From the NCBI GenBank assembly GCA_023412665.1, contig JAEZCA010000063.1, positions 1 through 34,893 of the forward strand: a stretch of 34,893 nt of DNA, given 5' to 3'. The stretch is from Bacillota bacterium. Lineage in GTDB: Bacteria; Bacillota; Clostridia; Acetivibrionales; DTU013. The translations under genes were made by a program, and so were the position numbers. This document shows, one piece after another, positions 7,018 to 15,123 of this stretch (position 1 is its first letter; each line of letters starts with the position of its first letter). The notes below the pieces were generated by a model. The model had not been told where the DNA came from. It saw only the letters and a program-made list of their open reading frames with translations, and ran no database searches.

Positions 7018-8547
7018 TTATTGAATGCCCGCAGCAGCTTCTGCTTCCGCGCGCTCCTTCTCCGCTGCTGCCCGTGCTTCCGCCGCTTTGGCCTCGGCCT
7101 CCGCCCTCTCCTTCTCCGCTGCTTCCCGCGCTTCTGCCGCCTTGGCTTCGGCTTCCGCCATCTCCGCTTCCGCTGCCTCCCGCGCTTCTGCCGCCTTGGC
7201 CTCGGCTTCCGCCTTCTCCGCTTCCGCTGCTACCCGCGCTTCCGCCGCCTTGGCTTCTGCCTCCGCCTTCTCCGCTTCTGCTGCCTCCCGCGCTTCCGCC
7301 GCCTTGGCCTCGGCCTCCGCCTTCTCCGCCTCCTCTGCTGCCCGCGCTTCTGCTGCTTTGGCCTCGGCCTCCACCTTCTCTGCTTCCGCTGCTGCCCGCG
7401 CTTCTGCCGCCTTGGCTTCCGCCTCCGCCTTCTCCGCCTCCGCTGCCTTCTGCGCTTCTGCCGCCTTGGCCTCGGCCTCCGCCTTCTCCGCCTCCGCTGC
7501 CTCTCGCGCTTCTGCTGCCTTGGCTTCGGCCTCCACCTTCTCCGCCTCCGCTGCCTCCCGCGCTTCTGCCGCTTTGGCCTCGGCCTCCGCCTTCTCCGCT
7601 TCCGCTGCTGCCCGCGCTTCCGCCGCCTTGGCCTCGGCCTCCGCCTTCTCCGCCTCCGCTACCTCTCGCACTTCCGCCGCCTCCCGCGCCTCTGCTTGCA
7701 CATCTACCTCTGTGTTTTCAGCACTTTTTTCGGTATCTTCCTTCTCTGTGCCGGCCTTTTCCTTACCTATACCGGTTTTTGTCTTGTCATTGCTATCTAT
7801 TCTGTTTTGTATTGACTCAATGTAGACTCTCATGCTGTTTTTCGTATCTTCATCTGCACCTGTATATTTTTCGGAAGTCAGATAAGATAGGTATTCCATA
7901 ATAGATGCAACGGAATCACTCTGCAGATCTTTTATTGTTGCAGATTTATCAAGCTGCTGTATCATCTTAATAAGCTTGAGCTTTCCAAAGCTGATAGAAA
8001 GCCTATCGGCTTCTGCCTTGAATTCATCGTCAGCTGTATATTGTACAATACTTATCGGCTTTACATAATTATTTAGATTTCTTGTACACTCCGCTAGCAG
8101 TTTGTCTGAATCAGATGGTTCTTCACAATTGACAGCAATAGCAATGACAGTGGCATTGCTGACTGATAAATAGCCGTCTCTGCCAAGTGATGCCATTATT
8201 GCATCAATCGCCTCATCAGGTTTGCGAAGATAAATCTCCTTTTTAGGTATCAGATTCTCTGCATCACTATTGTAGTAGTTTATAGCTACAACCCTGTCAA
8301 AGCGGTTTATCCCTAATTCAAGGCTCGGGTTTACATCAACGCTTATAAAAGATACGGGCAGGTTATAGATATATATAGAAATGAAAAGTAAACCAAGAAT
8401 GACCGGCATGCAGGCAGCAAGAACAAGCTTATTTAAAGAAAATTTCTTTTTTCTGCCTTTGCTCCTCAACAATACTTGTGTATCATAAATCAATCTCTCA
8501 TCGGGTTTTATAGCTTCAAGTGCAGTTTTAACACTCATAATCCTCAC
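7018..8547 (-). CDS. RsgI-like anti-sigma factor with long Ala/Glu/Lys repeat tail
   Basis: This 509-residue membrane protein follows the ECF sigma gene with about 20 bases of overlap (GTG at 8547; ATG at 8538 is an alternative), as expected of a sigma/anti-sigma pair. Residues 1-37 are cytoplasmic and would bind sigma, and one membrane helix spans about 38-60 (LVLAACMPVILGLLFISIYI). The segment after it, SFISVDVNPSLELGINRF, is the conserved RsgI-type region in which Asn-Pro is a known self-cleavage point in that family. Residues of about 80-225 form the juxtamembrane extracellular domain. From 291 to 506 there are twelve 18-residue repeats of AEAREAAEAEKAEAEAKA type. RsgI proteins in cellulolytic clostridia often carry sugar-binding domains here; this one has none. 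Confidence 0.85.
   Translation of the reverse strand: MRIMSVKTALEAIKPDERLIYDTQVLLRSKGRKKKFSLNKLVLAACMPVILGLLFISIYIYNLPVSFISVDVNPSLELGINRFDRVVAINYYNSDAENLIPKKEIYLRKPDEAIDAIMASLGRDGYLSVSNATVIAIAVNCEEPSDSDKLLAECTRNLNNYVKPISIVQYTADDEFKAEADRLSISFGKLKLIKMIQQLDKSATIKDLQSDSVASIMEYLSYLTSEKYTGADEDTKNSMRVYIESIQNRIDSNDKTKTGIGKEKAGTEKEDTEKSAENTEVDVQAEAREAAEVREVAEAEKAEAEAKAAEARAAAEAEKAEAEAKAAEAREAAEAEKVEAEAKAAEAREAAEAEKAEAEAKAAEAQKAAEAEKAEAEAKAAEARAAAEAEKVEAEAKAAEARAAEEAEKAEAEAKAAEAREAAEAEKAEAEAKAAEARVAAEAEKAEAEAKAAEAREAAEAEMAEAEAKAAEAREAAEKERAEAEAKAAEARAAAEKERAEAEAAAGIQ
7030..7677 (-). repeat. Twelve 54-base tandem repeats
   Basis: Twelve in-frame units of 54 bases (18 residues) encode the tail of the anti-sigma factor. 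The repeats are GC-rich compared with the rest of the gene and vary mostly at third positions and at a few residues (A/E/V/Q at position 4-5, A/V at 12). The GC-rich repeats also leave long open frames on the plus strand, which are antisense shadows. Confidence 0.95.
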
Positions 8548-9019
8548 CCAACCTTTCCTTCAGAAGCGACCTTGCTCTCGATAGCTGAGAGTATATCGTG
8601 TTTTCATTGGATCCCAATATATCAGCTACTTGTGATGCTTTATATCCTTCACAATAGAATAAATACACTACATCCTTATATTTGGGCGGCAGGTTTAAAA
8701 TGGCGTCAAGCACTGTACTATCCTGCTCGTTCACAAATTTGAGCTCCGGTAAATTGTCCAGGCTGATGAACTTATAGCGAATACTTTTCACGATGTCCTT
8801 GCATCTGTTTATTGCAACCCTGCATATCCATGCTTTTTCATGCTCTTCGCTTTCAAATTCTTTTTCAGTTTGCATAAACCTCAAAAAAACATCTTGAAAC
8901 GCATCCTCCGCTTCAGCCTTGTTTCGCAAGTACATAAAGCATATGCGGTATACCTTTGCAGAGTATTTTTCAAGCGCAATGGAAACCTTATCGCAGGTAC
9001 TTTCAGATATTTTCGCCAA
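8528..9019 (-). CDS. ECF-type RNA polymerase sigma factor
   Basis: The 163-residue protein has sigma region 2 (YSAKVYRICFMYLRNKAEAEDAFQDVFLRF) and region 4 with a helix-turn-helix (LPPKYKDVVYLFYCEGYKASQVADILGSNENTIYSQLSRARSLLKERL, given here as a position guide from about residue 105 to 158). There is no region 1 or 3, so it belongs to the extracytoplasmic-function group. I chose TTG at 9019 because AGAAGGAG lies eight bases upstream; the in-frame GTG at 9073 has a poorer site. It is translationally coupled to the RsgI-like anti-sigma gene that follows. RsgI relatives usually pair with the SigI family; a pairing with an ECF factor is less usual. Confidence 0.9.
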   Translation of the reverse strand: MAKISESTCDKVSIALEKYSAKVYRICFMYLRNKAEAEDAFQDVFLRFMQTEKEFESEEHEKAWICRVAINRCKDIVKSIRYKFISLDNLPELKFVNEQDSTVLDAILNLPPKYKDVVYLFYCEGYKASQVADILGSNENTIYSQLSRARSLLKERLGEDYEC

Positions 9020-9135
9020 GCTATCACTCCTTCTTCCCCAGATAATACGAATGAGTGGTATAATTCCTTGCACATATTTTTGTTAATTTTTCTACATGTC
9101 CATAATAATACCATATTACATATCGAAAAATTGCA

Positions 9136-9163
9136 TAAAAAAAGCGAGTATACTTTACCTCGC
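9136..9163 (-). terminator. Terminator of the DUF2500-like gene
   Basis: GCGAG-loop-CTCGC followed by T7 on the minus strand. It lies about 145 bases beyond the stop of the 9309-9704 gene and just ahead of the sigma-factor gene, separating the two units. Confidence 0.75.
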
Positions 9164-9308
9164 ATATAGATCAGGTTTACAGAATTATTCCGGAGATCGT
9201 TTTTGATGACTTGGTAAATTGGGGAGGGTAAAAAATAATTATCTTAAGTCCTGGCAAACATCTCTTTTCCTTTTTTGCGGTCGCTTTACCAAGCCATGTA
9301 TGCACACC

Positions 9309-9704
9309 TTACGAATTATATTCAGTACGGTATCTCTCAAACCCTTTGTACCGTGTTCCCTGAAACGTCAGCCTCCCTATGTCATCTTCAACGAGGTATC
9401 CGTATTCACTATGGGGAACGCGCAGCTCCAGTCTGTCTCCGCTTTCAAACTCAAATGTTACATAATATGTCGTAGATGTGGAAGTATGATTCATACTATT
9501 GCCACTGTTATGATGATGATGGGACACACTGGTCCTCTTGCTTACTACCTTTGAATCCACTGTCAGTATGGGCGAATTGTTGTTTTTGTTCCATTCTGCA
9601 GCGCCCTGGACTGCTCTGACAATGAAAAGTCCAATAACCAGAACAAAAATAATACCGAAAACAACCGGGAAAATGCTGAACATTATACCTCCCATTGACA
9701 TCAT
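9309..9704 (-). CDS. DUF2500-like membrane protein
   Basis: The 131-residue product has one N-terminal membrane helix (FPVVFGIIFVLVIGLFIVRAV) followed by a small beta-rich domain with SPILTVDSKVVSKRT, a His-rich turn (SHHHHNSGN) and TYYVTFEFESGDRLELRVP. It ends with a YGYLVEDDIGRLTFQGTRYKGFERY motif. This pattern matches DUF2500 proteins, which are widespread, membrane-anchored and of unknown function. I start at ATG 9704 (GGAGG eight bases upstream) rather than at the in-frame codon at 9737. It is monocistronic and nothing around it suggests a role. Confidence 0.8.
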   Translation of the reverse strand: MMSMGGIMFSIFPVVFGIIFVLVIGLFIVRAVQGAAEWNKNNNSPILTVDSKVVSKRTSVSHHHHNSGNSMNHTSTSTTYYVTFEFESGDRLELRVPHSEYGYLVEDDIGRLTFQGTRYKGFERYRTEYNS

Positions 9705-9890
9705 ATAGTCAACCTCCATTTCAGTCCGGCTCGTCATTGATAGCCCGACACTATTTATTATACGATAGTAAATCAGCTTTTTCTTAAGATTCGTTTAATT
9801 TTATGTATGTATTATGTTTTCTGCTCTTTGCCTCCAGGTATAAAACAGTTGATAAAAGTATTCGGCATATATACGTCCCGCATTTTCCAT

Positions 9891-9896
9891 TATAAT
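9891..9896 (+). promoter_or_regulatory. Likely -10 box of the acetyltransferase gene
   Basis: TATAAT 36 bases upstream of the ATG at 9933. No clear -35 sequence is seen at the right spacing. Confidence 0.3.
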
Positions 9897-9932
9897 TTAT
9901 CTATGAATTGATTAATTACTTTGGAGGTACAT

Positions 9933-10850
9933 ATGAGAACATATCACCGCAACTTTATTTATGAGAGCAGCGATTTTGACAACATGTGTAAATTCATTAT
10001 ACAGGATCACTCCTCAAAAAAGGACTATTTCGTTTGGCATATCGGACGCATTGTGGATTGGAAATACGGCCTATTCAACTTGGAAAAGCACTTTCCGGAC
10101 AATTTTAGCAAGGGTGCCCACTTATGGTTCGACTATTTTCACAATATGATAGGCTTTGTCATATCTGAAGATTTTAACAATGATTTTTCAGTTTTCCTGA
10201 AAGACAGCTATTCCCATATGTATCCGGAGCTGCTCCGCTGGGTTGAAGCAGAGTGGGGCTGCGCACACGATATGCTTGTCACATCAGCAGTTGAGCATCA
10301 AACAGAGCTTATTAATCACCTGGGAGCAGAAGGTTATCAAAAAAATGACTATATGGAAAAGACAAGGGTTTTTGATACAAGTGTTTTTAAAGATTATATG
10401 ATCGATGACTCCTCTGTCTCCCTACAGAGTATGGCCGAGAACGGCGATTATACCGAGCAGGCAGTGCTTAGGAGAAACGCCTGGTCAAAAGACATCAGTG
10501 AGGAGATGGAGCGGCAGATCAGGGAGTATACAAGAAGAAGCCCCATATATAACGCACATTTTGATTTTGTACTCGTAAATAAAGAAGGCCGGCATGTGTC
10601 AGGCTGTGAAGCGTTTATAGATTATGAGAACAATACTGCGGAGATTGAAAGGGTTTGCACACATTCAGATTTTTACAATAAGGGATATGCCCAAAAGGTT
10701 CTCATGGCCTGTATGAGAAAACTATATGAAAGCAATATCATGACCGCCTTCCTTACAGGCGGCTATGACAAAACATTTCACCTATATGGGAAGCTTGGAC
10801 ATATAAAAGAATTTACCAAGTACTTTTATGAGAAAAAGATAAGCAAGTGA
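9933..10850 (+). CDS. GNAT-family N-acetyltransferase
   Basis: The 306-residue protein carries a GNAT domain in its C-terminal part (about residues 160-300). VLVNKEGRHVSGCEAFIDYE forms the central strands. VCTHSDFYNKGYAQKVLMA is the acetyl-CoA pyrophosphate-binding loop and helix (here NKGYAQ for the usual R/QxxGxG/A). FLTGGYDKTFHLYGKLGHI is the last part. The N-terminal half may be a degenerate second GNAT repeat, as in other 300-residue members. The substrate is not predictable. I start at ATG 9933 after TTGGAGGTACAT; the upstream TTG at 9921 is part of that binding site. It stands alone and ends at a strong terminator. Confidence 0.85.
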   Translation: MRTYHRNFIYESSDFDNMCKFIIQDHSSKKDYFVWHIGRIVDWKYGLFNLEKHFPDNFSKGAHLWFDYFHNMIGFVISEDFNNDFSVFLKDSYSHMYPELLRWVEAEWGCAHDMLVTSAVEHQTELINHLGAEGYQKNDYMEKTRVFDTSVFKDYMIDDSSVSLQSMAENGDYTEQAVLRRNAWSKDISEEMERQIREYTRRSPIYNAHFDFVLVNKEGRHVSGCEAFIDYENNTAEIERVCTHSDFYNKGYAQKVLMACMRKLYESNIMTAFLTGGYDKTFHLYGKLGHIKEFTKYFYEKKISK

Positions 10851-10903
10851 AAATCATAGTTCCTGGGACAACAATGTAAAGCTTATCGCCATCTCAATTG
10901 TAC

Positions 10904-10957
10904 GGGGCGGTTCACCTGCTTCTGATGAGAAGCAGGTGAACCGCCCCTTTGTTTTTT
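10904..10957 (+). terminator. Strong intrinsic terminator between convergent genes
   Basis: A perfect 20-base-pair stem (GGGGCGGTTCACCTGCTTCT) with a GATG loop, followed by TTTGTTTTTT on the plus strand. It ends the acetyltransferase transcript and lies just beyond the convergent beta-glucosidase gene. Confidence 0.9.
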
Positions 10958-10959
10958 AA

Positions 10960-12867
10960 TTATTTTAGTCCATACCCCACATCGAATTTATATTCACTGG
11001 TTCCTATATGGTCCACCGATTTATACCATGGCATGGGAAGAGTTCCGGAGAACGGCGCTTTACCTGAAAGGACATTTGCGACGCCGTTTCCCTCGCTTCC
11101 GGGAAGGTAACACATGACCACAGCGTCCCAGTCATCATAATAATCCTCTATAATAAGATTTCTTCCTGCAATAATCAGTGCAGCTGTGGGCTTGTTGAGG
11201 GCTTTGGCAAGCTCAATGGCCTTTTTGTTCCCCGGGTGGCCACAAGAGCCGGTCAGGCTCAGGTCACTGGTGTCACCATTCCATTCGGCATAGGGTATCT
11301 CAGCAACGCAAAGGATGGTCAAATCGGCTTCTGATGCTTGCTTCTGATCGGTTATGATGGTGAGATCGTATTGGTCGGCGATGGCATTCAAGCCTTCAAG
11401 AATAGTGGTTGCACCTGGTACAAATCTGGTGCCCTGCTTGTCTGTTGAACCTTCCCACTCAATTGTCCAGCCACCGCACTGAACACCCGTGTCGTGCATG
11501 GCAGGCCCTGTGACAAAAATTTTGCTTCCCGGTTTAACGGGCAGTATATCACCGTCGTTTTTTAGCATTACAAGGCTTTTTTCTACAAGCTGACGGGCGA
11601 TATCCCGCACATCATCAGAACCCACATCTAAATGCTCTGTTTTAAGCTTTTCCTGCATCGGATCGGAGAGAATACCGAGCTCCTGCTTCACGCGGATGAT
11701 TCTGGTTACGGCGTCATCGATACGGTCCTGGCTGATAAGTCCCTCTTTCACCGCTTCAATGATATATTTATAGCAGTCAGGATAGAACTGGGGCTCCATA
11801 AGCATATCAATTCCCGAGTTAATGGCTGTGACCACCTGTCCCTTAAGGTCAGGAACCGAGATGTTGTGAATTGATTCCCAGTCGCTGACCACAAATCCGT
11901 CAAAGCCCATTTCGCCCTTGAGAACTTCATTTATGTAGTAGGCATTCTCATGCATTTTCACACCATTGACGCTGCCGTGAGTGATCATAACCGATTTAAC
12001 ACCTGCATCTACAAGATTCCTATATACCTCAAGCAGCTCATCAATTTGCTGATTATTGAGCAAGGCATCCCCTCTGTCTACAAGGAATTCTCCTTCTCCT
12101 GTACCATATCCAATATTTCCGTCGGCAAAGAAGTGCTTGGCGCAGGGGAGGACCCCACCGTCAATCAGCCCCTTGGAGTAAGCCGTGCCTAGCCTTGAGA
12201 CCATTTTGGGATTTGAGGAATAGCTTTCATAGGTCCTTCCCCATCTCGGCTCGGTTGCCACTGCCACACAGGGTGAAAAGTTCCAGAGTATTCCTGACAG
12301 CTTCATTTCATCGGCTACGTAAAGCCCCATTTTGTATGTCAGGTCTTCGTCATTTGCCGCCCCTATCCCTATATTGTGAGGAAAAATCACCGCACCCAGA
12401 CATGCCTGATTACCGTGGACCGCATCTGTACCGTAGATGAAAGGAATGCCTCCTTCTGACGATAGAGCTGCACGCTGATAGCCCAGCACTGTATTTCGCC
12501 AGCCTGACGCAGATCTGTCAAGGCCGCTATATGTTGACAGAATGGAGCCATAGCAGTATTTTTCCATATCCTTAGCAGTGGCCATATAGACTGCCGGCTG
12601 AAGCATTTGAGCCGCCTTCTGCTCCAGGGTCATGGAAGCTACAATCTTCTCAACCGAGGCATCCGATTCGTTTTTCAGCACTGTTTCGGTCGGTGACGTT
12701 TCCGAGTTAGAAGGCGTAGGTTTCGAGGTGCTTATATCTGCCGAATTGGGCTGATCCTGGCTGTACCCGGCAAGTGGATCTGCTGAATTGGGCTGGTTTT
12801 GGCTGCAACCGACAAGTGAAAAGGTGAGTATCACACAAATAATAATTGCAATTAATTTATTATGCAC
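10960..12867 (-). CDS. Glycoside hydrolase family 3 beta-glucosidase lipoprotein
   Basis: The 635-residue product begins at a GTG (12867) with GGAGGAG six bases upstream. MHNKLIAIIICVILTFSLVGC is a lipoprotein signal with the lipobox LVGC, so the enzyme is anchored on the outer face of the membrane. A Ser/Pro/Asp linker with two QNQPNSAD-like copies follows. The GH3 N-terminal domain shows KYCYGSILSTYSG, GTDAVHGN, LPCAKHFFADG and the catalytic nucleophile Asp in FVVSDWESI; the GH3 C-terminal domain follows from SLVMLKNDGDILPV. The order resembles exo-beta-1,3/1,4-glucan glucosidases and cellobiases. It probably trims cello-oligosaccharides or beta-glucans at the cell surface. No dockerin is present. 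Convergent with the acetyltransferase and divergent from the second ECF sigma gene. Confidence 0.9.
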   Translation of the reverse strand: MHNKLIAIIICVILTFSLVGCSQNQPNSADPLAGYSQDQPNSADISTSKPTPSNSETSPTETVLKNESDASVEKIVASMTLEQKAAQMLQPAVYMATAKDMEKYCYGSILSTYSGLDRSASGWRNTVLGYQRAALSSEGGIPFIYGTDAVHGNQACLGAVIFPHNIGIGAANDEDLTYKMGLYVADEMKLSGILWNFSPCVAVATEPRWGRTYESYSSNPKMVSRLGTAYSKGLIDGGVLPCAKHFFADGNIGYGTGEGEFLVDRGDALLNNQQIDELLEVYRNLVDAGVKSVMITHGSVNGVKMHENAYYINEVLKGEMGFDGFVVSDWESIHNISVPDLKGQVVTAINSGIDMLMEPQFYPDCYKYIIEAVKEGLISQDRIDDAVTRIIRVKQELGILSDPMQEKLKTEHLDVGSDDVRDIARQLVEKSLVMLKNDGDILPVKPGSKIFVTGPAMHDTGVQCGGWTIEWEGSTDKQGTRFVPGATTILEGLNAIADQYDLTIITDQKQASEADLTILCVAEIPYAEWNGDTSDLSLTGSCGHPGNKKAIELAKALNKPTAALIIAGRNLIIEDYYDDWDAVVMCYLPGSEGNGVANVLSGKAPFSGTLPMPWYKSVDHIGTSEYKFDVGYGLK

Positions 12868-13097
12868 ACTTTGCTCCTCCATTCCAGCTAGGTTCAGGAT
12901 AAATATACCACTATAGGAGATAGTTATCAAGAGAATGGACCAGGTTACGTACTGAGCAGTAAATACATTACTGGTATCCATCAATCTGACAGGCAAATCG
13001 GTACCTCCAACCAAGCGTTTTTAGCCCCGGGGCTGGAAATACGTAAAGAGGTGTTGGACATCTATCGGCTCTTTATATATAATATTGAACAACTTAA

Positions 13098-13126
13098 TGT
13101 AACCTTTTTATGGTGTATATTGTCTA
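13098..13126 (+). promoter_or_regulatory. Likely ECF-type promoter of the second sigma factor gene
   Basis: TGTAAC, 17 bases and TGTCTA, close to the TGAAAC-N16-CGTCTA pattern of ECF sigma factors, 30 bases ahead of the start codon. This suggests that the factor activates its own gene. Confidence 0.5.
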
Positions 13127-13156
13127 ATATACAAAAACACAGAAAGAGGTGAATAT

Positions 13157-13702
13157 ATGGATAACCCCGTTAAAATGGCCATTAGTGGGGATAAGCAAGC
13201 TTTTATCGAGATTATAGGCAGAAATGCTGATATGCTCTACAGAATAGCATTATCATATCTCAAAAACAGGGATGAAGCTCAGGAAGCTGTACAGGAAGTT
13301 ACCTTCAGGGCATATAGAAACATTAAAAGTTTACAATCTGAGGAGTTTTTTAATACCTGGCTAGTGAGGATATTGATTAATTATTGCAATAATGAGCTTA
13401 AAAGACGCAGTAAAACAATTCTTTCGCTGGATTTTTTACCTGCTGATACAGGCGAAGATATGATTCAAAAGTTAACCCTGGAAGAAGCTGTGTATATGCT
13501 TCCCCATATCTACAAGGAAGTAATTATTCTAAGGTATTTTCATGACATGAAAATCAACACGATCTCACAGGTAACGGGACATCCCGAAGGTACTGTGAAG
13601 GTAAGGATCAAAAGAGCTCTTGAAATGTTGGAGAAAAAATTGGATAAGGAGAGTGTTCAGAATGAGTCAAAATATAGAAGCGGAATTGAGACAAATTGGT
13701 AA
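13157..13702 (+). CDS. ECF-type RNA polymerase sigma factor
   Basis: The 181-residue protein has region 2 (MLYRIALSYLKNRDEAQEAVQEVTFRAYRNI) and region 4 (LPHIYKEVIILRYFHDMKINTISQVTGHPEGTVKVRIKRALEML, about residues 115-160). These domains fit a SigV/SigW-like ECF factor with TFRAY in the position of the usual -10-melting motif. ATG at 13157 follows AGAAAGAGGTGAATAT. It overlaps the following anti-sigma gene by 41 bases, so the two are translated together. An ECF-like promoter just upstream suggests autoregulation. Confidence 0.9.
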   Translation: MDNPVKMAISGDKQAFIEIIGRNADMLYRIALSYLKNRDEAQEAVQEVTFRAYRNIKSLQSEEFFNTWLVRILINYCNNELKRRSKTILSLDFLPADTGEDMIQKLTLEEAVYMLPHIYKEVIILRYFHDMKINTISQVTGHPEGTVKVRIKRALEMLEKKLDKESVQNESKYRSGIETNW

Positions 13703-15041
13703 GCAGCATATGGAAACTGAGGTTCCACAAAATCTGCATGAATATGTGCAAAAAGGTTTAGATAAGAGGCCCAGCGCAAAAAATGCGCGGTTACCATTAA
13801 GAGTTTGCGCAACGATCCTCACCGTCTTAGCAATGTTTACAGCTACCATAAGGCTGTCACCTGCTTTTGCCCAGGCGGTAAGTACGATACCCGGTCTGGA
13901 ATATATCGTTGACCTTATCTATCCCGATTCAAGCCTGATGCTGGCCCACGAAATGGGTTATACTCAACCTGTAGGTGAGAAGAATACAATTGACGGCATT
14001 TCAATATCAGTAGATGGAATAATGGCTGACGAATCAGGATATGTCATCTTTTATACCGTAGAAAACAATAGCCCCTATAAGTACATATCCATCGAGTATG
14101 TTCAGATAAAAAACGAAGGATTAGATTATTCACTTTCACACGAACAAATTTTGTCAGACTCTAAAATTAGCAATGGCAAAATTAACTGTATACTGCGCGA
14201 TAAGACAGAAATGCCTGAAAGCCTTGATATTATTTTCAGCCTGTCCGCCGGTGATAGCCTAAATACCTTCGGTGATGGTCTGAATAACTTGTTGCCCCCT
14301 GATAGCACCATGGAAATAACAGCGAATATCAACAAGGGGATTTTCCTGGGAGACAAGAAGGAGTACAAGGTGGCCGAAGAATTTACCATTGATCAGCAAC
14401 GGATATTCTTCGACACGCTGACAGTTTACCCTACAAGAGCAGAACTGAAAATATACTTCGATGAAAACAATACAATGGAGGTATTTGATTTCGAAAATCT
14501 TCACCTGAAGGATGAGAAGGGCAATTCCTATAAACTTACAGAGGATCATCTTAGTAAGAGTCGGATACCGAATGAAAACAGTGTGCTCTACACCTTCCAG
14601 AGCAATTATCTTTTCGACTGCCGGGAGCTATACATCTGTGCAGACGGAATACGGGCGCTTGATAAAGATGATCTATATGTCAAGGTTAAGCCAAAAACAG
14701 GTGAAATATTGAACTCAAATATCAATGGACTGAGTTTTGACTACTTCGGTACTGACCCGGATAATTATAATGGCGCGAAAAAGAGCAGAAATGTCCTCTC
14801 ATTCTGGATTTCTACAGACAAGGTAAGGCATTATACAATGTTTGATAGTTTTGTATATGATGAAAACGGAGATATACTCTTTGAAGCGCAAGGAACGGGT
14901 ACTATTGTAGCTGCTGACAAAAGTAAGCTGCAAGCCTATATATACTTCAGTGAGGACGAGAGCATTGATGAGATAATATATTTGAAGCTGATAGACTATC
15001 CAAACGTCATAGCCTCGGACATGACAATAAAAGCCAAATAA
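13662..15041 (+). CDS. Anti-sigma factor, DUF4179 type
   Basis: The 459-residue protein starts at ATG 13662 with AAGGAG ten bases upstream; the in-frame upstream codon at 13620 lies inside the sigma gene and has no site. Residues 1-45 are cytoplasmic, and a membrane helix spans about 46-65 (VCATILTVLAMFTATIRL). The helix is followed by SPAFAQAVSTIPGLEYIVDL, typical of DUF4179 proteins encoded next to ECF sigma factors. The rest (to residue 459) is an extracellular beta-rich sensor with repeated Ig-like patterns. No zinc-binding HxxxCxxC motif is seen. It likely holds the 13157 sigma factor inactive until an envelope signal is sensed. Confidence 0.85.
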   Translation: MSQNIEAELRQIGKQHMETEVPQNLHEYVQKGLDKRPSAKNARLPLRVCATILTVLAMFTATIRLSPAFAQAVSTIPGLEYIVDLIYPDSSLMLAHEMGYTQPVGEKNTIDGISISVDGIMADESGYVIFYTVENNSPYKYISIEYVQIKNEGLDYSLSHEQILSDSKISNGKINCILRDKTEMPESLDIIFSLSAGDSLNTFGDGLNNLLPPDSTMEITANINKGIFLGDKKEYKVAEEFTIDQQRIFFDTLTVYPTRAELKIYFDENNTMEVFDFENLHLKDEKGNSYKLTEDHLSKSRIPNENSVLYTFQSNYLFDCRELYICADGIRALDKDDLYVKVKPKTGEILNSNINGLSFDYFGTDPDNYNGAKKSRNVLSFWISTDKVRHYTMFDSFVYDENGDILFEAQGTGTIVAADKSKLQAYIYFSEDESIDEIIYLKLIDYPNVIASDMTIKAK

Positions 15042-15052
15042 CTGCTTCCTGG

Positions 15053-15086
15053 AAAAGGCTTCCGGATTCAATCCGGGGCCTTTTTT
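15053..15086 (+). terminator. Terminator of the sigma/anti-sigma operon
   Basis: AAAAGGCTTCCGGAT pairs with ATCCGGGGCCTTTT across TCA, with a six-T run. It separates the sigma operon from the germination operon. Confidence 0.85.
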
Positions 15087-15123
15087 ACTTTAAACTCCAC
15101 ATCATGTTTAAATAAGGTCAGAA

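Noticed and set aside
7030..7677. Regular 54-base repeats considered as a CRISPR array
   Set aside because: There are no spacers; the units are contiguous, in frame and protein-coding.
7021..7901. Three long plus-strand open frames opposite the anti-sigma repeat tail
   Set aside because: They are antisense shadows of the GC-rich 54-base repeats; the minus-strand frame has the sigma-coupled start, membrane helix and RsgI motif.
10904..10957. Perfect 20-base-pair inverted repeat considered as a mobile-element end
   Set aside because: It has a four-base loop and a T-run directly after a gene stop, which is the form of an intrinsic terminator.
12868..13014. N-terminal extension of the beta-glucosidase
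   Set aside because: It lies ahead of a perfect lipoprotein signal and a GGAGGAG site with GTG 12867, and has no site of its own.
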